Origin: Limosilactobacillus sp. | Lineage (GTDB): Bacteria; Bacillota; Bacilli; Lactobacillales; Lactobacillaceae | Length of the DNA: 64,000 nucleotides | Direction: 5' to 3' | Assembly: GCF_022482365.1 (NCBI RefSeq) | Contig: NZ_JAKVPE010000001.1 | Location: 806,001-870,000 of the forward strand | Part shown: positions 59,785 to 64,000 of the stretch, piece by piece | How positions within the stretch are numbered: position 1 is the stretch's first letter | Layout: each line of letters begins with the position of its first letter | Position numbers and translations under genes: made by a program | Notes under the pieces: generated by a model | Seen by the model: only the letters and a program-made list of their open reading frames with translations | Databases searched by the model: none | What the model was told of the DNA's origin: nothing

Positions 59785-61854
59785 TTAACCATTAATACCG
59801 TTCCGGATGACCTGCAGTGGATCCAGCCAAGTACCGTTGTTGGTGAATGAGTACTTCAGTGCCTGGTTGAAGTTGTGGTTCCGGGTAATCCCGATGTGAA
59901 CGTGGGAGGTGTTCCGGTAGCCAATCACGTCACCGGTGCTGATCTGCTGTCCTTCGTGAACGTAGATGTTAGACTTGTTGGCAAAGGCTTCCTGGTAGAC
60001 AACCAGGTATTCACCGGTGTCAACGACACAGTACCAGTCCAGGCCCGCGGTGTAGCCAACGATCTTGACCGTCCCACCGTGGATGGCGTGAACTTCGCTG
60101 CCCGGGTGGTCGACGGAACCGAAGTCCAGGCCGTCATGGAAGCCATTCTGCCGGAATTGACCACCAGCATGAACACCGAACAGTTGGGCACCGGAGAAGT
60201 GACCCTCACCGTCCTGTGGGAATGGCCATGCCCAGCCATCAGCCCAGGAACCGTCGGAATTAAATTTGTAGGTCTTGCCATTGATCTGCTGGCTGCCGGT
60301 CAGCATCCAGGCGTTGGTTGGGTCCATGTAGTACCACTTGCCGTTGATCTTCTGCCAACCGGTATCAGCCCAGGTATTGGATGGGTCAAAGTAGTACCAG
60401 TGACTATTGATGTACTGCCAGCCCTTTAGTGCCCAAGCATTGTTCTGATCAAAGTAGTACCAGAGACCAGCGTTAGACTTGAACCAACCGGTCTTGGCAG
60501 AACCATCGTTATTGAAGTAGAACCAGTTGCCGGCACCGGACTTAAACCAACCGGTAGCGGCATCGCCACCACCATTGAAGTAGTACCAGGAGCCGTTGAC
60601 CTTTTGCCAACCGGTCTTCATGGCACCGTAGGAACCGTCGTGTTCGGTCCGCAGGTCGTAGCGCTTGCCGTTGATGGTCTGCAGGCCCGTCAGCATGTGG
60701 CCCTTGTCATCGAAGTAGTACCACTGACCGTCAATCTTTGCCCAGCCCTTGTCCTGCCAGGCGTTGGTTGGGTCAAAGTGGAGCCAGTTGTTGTCCATGT
60801 ACTGCCAACCGCGTAATGCCCAGGCATTGGTGGTGTCAAAGTAGTACCAGCGATTGTTGATTCCCTGCCAGCCGGTCTTAGCGGAACCGTCATTATCAAA
60901 GTAGAACCAGTTGCCGGCACCGGACTTGTACCAGCCGGTTACGGCACTGCCGTTGTCACCGAAGTAATACCACTTGTTGTTGACCTGTTCCCATGCGTTG
61001 CTAGCAAAGGTGTTGCTGCTGGCGTTGAAGAAATAGGTCCGCCCAGCAATCCAGTTCAGGCCGTCGCTCAGGTTGCTGGTGTTCATGCTGCCAGTCTGGG
61101 CATCAAAGGTGTAGGTCTGGCCGTTGCTGTACATAACGTTCTGCCGGGAACCGGAGTTGGTGTCGTAGTACTTCAGCGTGTGGGTATTCTGATCGAGGAT
61201 CAGACCCTTTTCCTGGTGGCCGGAGTTAACATCGAAGTAGAAGTTGTAGCCGTCGATGTTGGTGTCACCGGTGGCCATCTTGGCACTGCTCTGATCGAAG
61301 TAGTATTCGTTGCCATCGATGTTGTTCCAGCCGGTATTGGCTGCGCCGTTATTCTGGAAGTGGTACCAGCTGTTGTCAACGTACTGCCAACCGGTCTTCA
61401 TCGCACCATACGTCCCGTCGTGCTGTTCATTCAGGTAGTAAGTGTTGTTGTCGATCTTTTGAATCCCGGTCTCCATGGCGGCATTGCTCTGGTTCATGTA
61501 GTACCAGTTGTTGTCGATGCTCTGCCAGCCGGTAGCGGCGGAACCATTGTTGAAGCGGTACCAGTTGCTGCCGGTCGACTCCCAGCCGTTCAGCGTCTGA
61601 CCACTGTTGTTCTTCCAGACGTTGTTGCCGTTCTGGTCTTGCTGCTTAGTGTAGCCGTTGATGTTGCTAGGAATGCCAGCAATTGCGGACTGGTTGTTGA
61701 TAACCACCGTGGTCTGGCCACTGGTCGTAGTGTCCGCCTGGGCCTGCTGCACCTGAACCCCAGCAAAAAAGCCAAGAGAAACGATCGCTGCTGTCAGCCA
61801 TTGCTTCCCGGCCTTGTATAACTTCACTCTTTTTGTCTGTTTGTGACTACTCAA
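59785..61854 (-). CDS. Repeat protein with M23 (LytM-type) endopeptidase domain (second copy)
   Basis: 689 residues from a TTG start at 61854, with AGGAGG upstream; no ATG is available before the KxYKxGKxW motif (VKLYKAGKQW). A short linker, INGYTKQ lead, about 18 wall-binding repeats and the non-canonical GHQEKGLILDQNT...SGSRQNV module precede the C-terminal zinc peptidase: His573 and Asp577 in HDGLDFG, His651 and His653 in SHVHIG. The lead-in WPFPQDGEGHF matches the paralogue at 12223 (WPFPQAGEGYF). It would cut peptidoglycan peptides. Its repeat block with KGHMLTGLQTINGKRYDL is shared with the GH25 gene on the other strand, a sign of exchange between genes. Confidence 0.9.
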   Translation of the reverse strand: MSSHKQTKRVKLYKAGKQWLTAAIVSLGFFAGVQVQQAQADTTTSGQTTVVINNQSAIAGIPSNINGYTKQQDQNGNNVWKNNSGQTLNGWESTGSNWYRFNNGSAATGWQSIDNNWYYMNQSNAAMETGIQKIDNNTYYLNEQHDGTYGAMKTGWQYVDNSWYHFQNNGAANTGWNNIDGNEYYFDQSSAKMATGDTNIDGYNFYFDVNSGHQEKGLILDQNTHTLKYYDTNSGSRQNVMYSNGQTYTFDAQTGSMNTSNLSDGLNWIAGRTYFFNASSNTFASNAWEQVNNKWYYFGDNGSAVTGWYKSGAGNWFYFDNDGSAKTGWQGINNRWYYFDTTNAWALRGWQYMDNNWLHFDPTNAWQDKGWAKIDGQWYYFDDKGHMLTGLQTINGKRYDLRTEHDGSYGAMKTGWQKVNGSWYYFNGGGDAATGWFKSGAGNWFYFNNDGSAKTGWFKSNAGLWYYFDQNNAWALKGWQYINSHWYYFDPSNTWADTGWQKINGKWYYMDPTNAWMLTGSQQINGKTYKFNSDGSWADGWAWPFPQDGEGHFSGAQLFGVHAGGQFRQNGFHDGLDFGSVDHPGSEVHAIHGGTVKIVGYTAGLDWYCVVDTGEYLVVYQEAFANKSNIYVHEGQQISTGDVIGYRNTSHVHIGITRNHNFNQALKYSFTNNGTWLDPLQVIRNGING

Positions 61855-61935
61855 AATGTCTTAATCCTCCTAAAGTGATTGGGACGAGTAATTCTTAGCT
61901 TTTATAATTTTATTTTAAATTTTAACCTATCAAAT

Positions 61936-61964
61936 AGTATAGGAGATCGATCTTTTCAAAACAA
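61936..61964 (-). promoter_or_regulatory. Probable promoter of the M23 gene at 59785
   Basis: On the minus strand TTGTTT (61964-61959), 17-base spacer, TATACT (61941-61936), about 80 bases before the TTG start. Confidence 0.55.
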
Positions 61965-61992
61965 CTCTCTTGTTTATTTATTAGCAAAATGT

Positions 61993-62026
61993 AAAAGCCA
62001 TGTTACATAAATGTAACATAGCTTTT
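61993..62026 (-). terminator. Terminator of the flippase gene
   Basis: Stem AAAAGCCATGTTACAT/ATGTAACATAGCTTTT with one mismatch and a two-base loop, just after the flippase stop. Confidence 0.8.
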
Positions 62027-62033
62027 AACGAAT

Positions 62034-63461
62034 TTATTTGCGGCTTTCCTTAACGATGTCAATCGCCTTGTTTAAGATCTTGGCCTTCAGCAGGATCAGC
62101 CCCAGACCGTAAATAATGACCCCAAGGGCCACCTCGAGAATCAGGTTGGCGATCGTCATCTGAATCACCTGGCAGATCCGGCTGACCACGATGAACATCA
62201 CGAGCCCGCTGAGGAAGTACTTCCACACCTCGCGGAACATCACCCGCCGCTTAATCGTCTTGCGGATCATGAACATCTGACTGGCCGTCACCAGGAATTC
62301 CGAGCCGACGGTGGCCAGGGCCGCCCCGTTGGCCCCCCAGAGGACGATCAAGAAAAGGTTGAAGAAGACGTTGCTGACCGCCCCGATCGTCACCGAGGTC
62401 GTGTACTCCTTCACCCGGTTGACCGGCATCAGGTACTGGGTCCCGGTGACGTTGCTCCAGGCAATCAGGACAATGATCGGCGATTCGAGAAACATGATCT
62501 GACCGGAAGGAACGAAGTCACTGCCCAAAAACCAGGGGGCAAACTTATAGGCAATCGCCATCAGACCGAACATCATCGGAATCGAGATGGACGAGACGAA
62601 GTCGAAGGAGGCGTAGAGACTATTGCGCACCCCTTCGATGTCCCCCTTGGCAAACTTATTGGCAACGTGCGGCAGCATGACCGTCCCCGTTGCCGTCACA
62701 ATCGCCAGGACGAACTTGACGATCTTGTCCGACTGGCCGAAGTTCCCCAGGGCCGCCTGAGTCGACATGTGCCCCAGCATCAGTCGGTTCAGGACCAGGT
62801 AGACCTGGGTAGTGATGGTCGGAATGAACAGCAAGAGCGACGGGTAGAAGTGCTTGAACGGGTGCCACTCGCGCACGTTCACCCAGATCAGGTTGCCCCG
62901 CAGATACGGCCACAGGGTCAGGTTACCGGCTACCTGTGCACCACCAAGGATCAGGATGTAGAGCCCCAGATCCGCGTTCGTCTTGACGAAAGTGAAGATC
63001 AGGATCACCGACGCCAGCTTCACCAGGGCGTTTCGGGCCACCGTGACCTTGAAATTCTCCAGGCCCATGAAGTACCAGGAGACGTCAAGCCCGGTCGCAA
63101 CGATCCAGAGAGTCTGCATCAGGAAGTAGTACTTGAAGGTCGTACTGAACAGGAAGACGGCCGAAAGGTAGGCGATCAAGGCCAGACCAATGGTCATCAC
63201 CTGAAGACTCTCCACGCCCCAGAAGGTCCGCGACCGCTCGTAGAGGTCATCGCGGTGGTAGGCGACCTCCCGATTACCGTAGAGAGTGATCCCCATCTGA
63301 CCGATCAGGTAGAAGAAGGAAACCCAGCTGTTGGTATACTCGTTGATCCCGACGTTGTGCGCACCCAACACCCGTGAAATGTAGGGAACGGTGATCAGCG
63401 GGATCAGCATGTTCAGGATCTGGTAGCCCGCATTATAGAGATAATTCCTAATTACCTTCAT
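62034..63461 (-). CDS. MOP-superfamily polysaccharide flippase (Wzx/TacF-like)
   Basis: 475 residues with about 14 membrane helices, the usual Wzx/RfbX size. N-terminal NAGYQILNMLIPLITVPYIS and RVLGAHNVGINEYTNSWVSF is typical of the family. Flippases of this group turn lipid-linked oligosaccharide or teichoic-acid units across the membrane; pneumococcal TacF does so for phosphocholine-bearing chains. Its start follows the glf stop by two bases, so the genes form one operon that continues beyond the window and probably belongs to an exopolysaccharide or teichoic cluster. Whether it carries the product of the licD operon is unknown; no other flippase gene is visible here. GC-rich codon use, unlike the AT-rich glycosyltransferase island. 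Confidence 0.92.
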   Translation of the reverse strand: MKVIRNYLYNAGYQILNMLIPLITVPYISRVLGAHNVGINEYTNSWVSFFYLIGQMGITLYGNREVAYHRDDLYERSRTFWGVESLQVMTIGLALIAYLSAVFLFSTTFKYYFLMQTLWIVATGLDVSWYFMGLENFKVTVARNALVKLASVILIFTFVKTNADLGLYILILGGAQVAGNLTLWPYLRGNLIWVNVREWHPFKHFYPSLLLFIPTITTQVYLVLNRLMLGHMSTQAALGNFGQSDKIVKFVLAIVTATGTVMLPHVANKFAKGDIEGVRNSLYASFDFVSSISIPMMFGLMAIAYKFAPWFLGSDFVPSGQIMFLESPIIVLIAWSNVTGTQYLMPVNRVKEYTTSVTIGAVSNVFFNLFLIVLWGANGAALATVGSEFLVTASQMFMIRKTIKRRVMFREVWKYFLSGLVMFIVVSRICQVIQMTIANLILEVALGVIIYGLGLILLKAKILNKAIDIVKESRK

Positions 63462-63463
63462 GG

Positions 63464-64000
63464 TTAGTTATCGAACTCCTCATCCACGGTCTTCAGGGCC
63501 GCCGCAATCACCTGGTCCATGTTGTAGTAGCGATACTGGCCGAGGCGGCCGCCGAAGATGACCTTCGGCTGCTGCTGGGCCAGCTGCTGATACTTGGTGT
63601 AGAGCTGGTTGTTGCGTTGGTTGTTGACCGGGTAGTAGGGCTCATCCCCACGGTGCCAGTCGGCGGGATACTCACGGGTAATCACGGTCTTGCCCTTGTC
63701 GCCCTTGCCGAACTCGAAGTGCTTGTGCTCGATGACCCGGGTGTAGGGCGTCTCCGCGTCGGTGTAATTGATCACCGCGTTCCCCTGGTGGTTATCTTCA
63801 TCCAGCAGCTCGGTCTCGAAGCGCAGGCTGCGGTACTGGAGTTCGCCCAACTGGTAATCGAAGAACTGGTCGATCGTCCCGGTGAAGACGATCTTCGGGT
63901 AATCACTCAGGTACTGGTCCTTGTGATCAAAGAAGTCAACGCCCGTCTCGACGTCGATCAGGTCGCTGGCCAGCATCTTCTCGACGATCTGGGTGTAACC
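63464..64000 (-). CDS. glf: UDP-galactopyranose mutase, C-terminal part
   Basis: The C-terminal ~178 residues; the start lies beyond the window end and the frame is open to base 64000. Motifs match UDP-galactopyranose mutase: VFTGTIDQFFDYQLGELQYR followed by SLRFETELL, YTDAETPYTRVIEHKHFE, TVITREYPADW and the C-terminal FAD-side FGGRLGQYRYYNMDQVIAAA. The flavoenzyme converts UDP-galactopyranose to UDP-galactofuranose. This makes the Galf donor available for the galactofuranosyltransferase-like protein encoded at 52301. It is directly upstream of the flippase gene in the same direction. Confidence 0.95.
   Translation of the reverse strand, partial: GYTQIVEKMLASDLIDVETGVDFFDHKDQYLSDYPKIVFTGTIDQFFDYQLGELQYRSLRFETELLDEDNHQGNAVINYTDAETPYTRVIEHKHFEFGKGDKGKTVITREYPADWHRGDEPYYPVNNQRNNQLYTKYQQLAQQQPKVIFGGRLGQYRYYNMDQVIAAALKTVDEEFDN

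Overview
The window looks like a chromosomal segment of a heterofermentative lactobacillus of the Limosilactobacillus type. Reasons: GC-rich core genes (Clp ATPase, release factor 3, LCP protein), KxYKxGKxW signal peptides, a glucansucrase that resembles the L. reuteri GTF180 type, and an ECF-type vitamin transporter gene. The species cannot be fixed from this sequence alone.

Layout. 1-8.8 kb: end of a Clp ATPase gene, ECF S-component, a MucBP-like protein, AI-2E-type permease, a lipoprotein, an LtaS-like sulfatase-fold enzyme, a GH43-like propeller protein and another lipoprotein. 8.8-25.7 kb: a run of secreted proteins built on tandem ~20-residue GW...WYYFD repeats of the choline-binding/cell-wall-binding type, fused to NlpC/P60, SEC10/PgrA (two), M23 or Pal-like amidase domains, or to no enzyme at all. 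25.8-28.9 kb: prfC and an LCP-family ligase. 29-39.1 kb: more repeat proteins (GH53 galactanase with a frameshift, GH70 glucansucrase, GH73 glucosaminidase). 39.3-53.3 kb: an AT-rich island with phosphocholine genes (LicA/LicC fusion, LicC, BCCT transporter, LicD), glycosyltransferases, an acyltransferase and two broken membrane-protein genes. 53.5-61.9 kb: repeat proteins with C39-like, GH25 and M23 domains plus an LPxTG protein. 62-64 kb: a Wzx/TacF-type flippase and the end of UDP-galactopyranose mutase.

How it fits together (inference). The lic genes would import choline, activate it to CDP-choline and transfer phosphocholine to a surface glycopolymer. Thirteen neighbouring genes encode proteins whose repeat arrays could bind that phosphocholine. 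The toolkit parallels the pneumococcal one: LytB-like GH73, LytC/Cpl-1-like GH25, Pal-like amidase and a PspA-like coiled-coil protein. I know of no well-described phosphocholine/choline-binding-protein system in lactobacilli, so this is the main candidate for a new system.

Three apparently identical IS30-family copies (1,279 bp) have remodelled the locus. Copy 1 sits between the ribosome-binding site and the start codon of the PspA-like gene. Copy 3 splits a membrane-protein gene in the lic operon, with a 13-bp target duplication that allows exact reconstruction of the gene. Copy 2 has no target duplication and has replaced most of the next operon gene.
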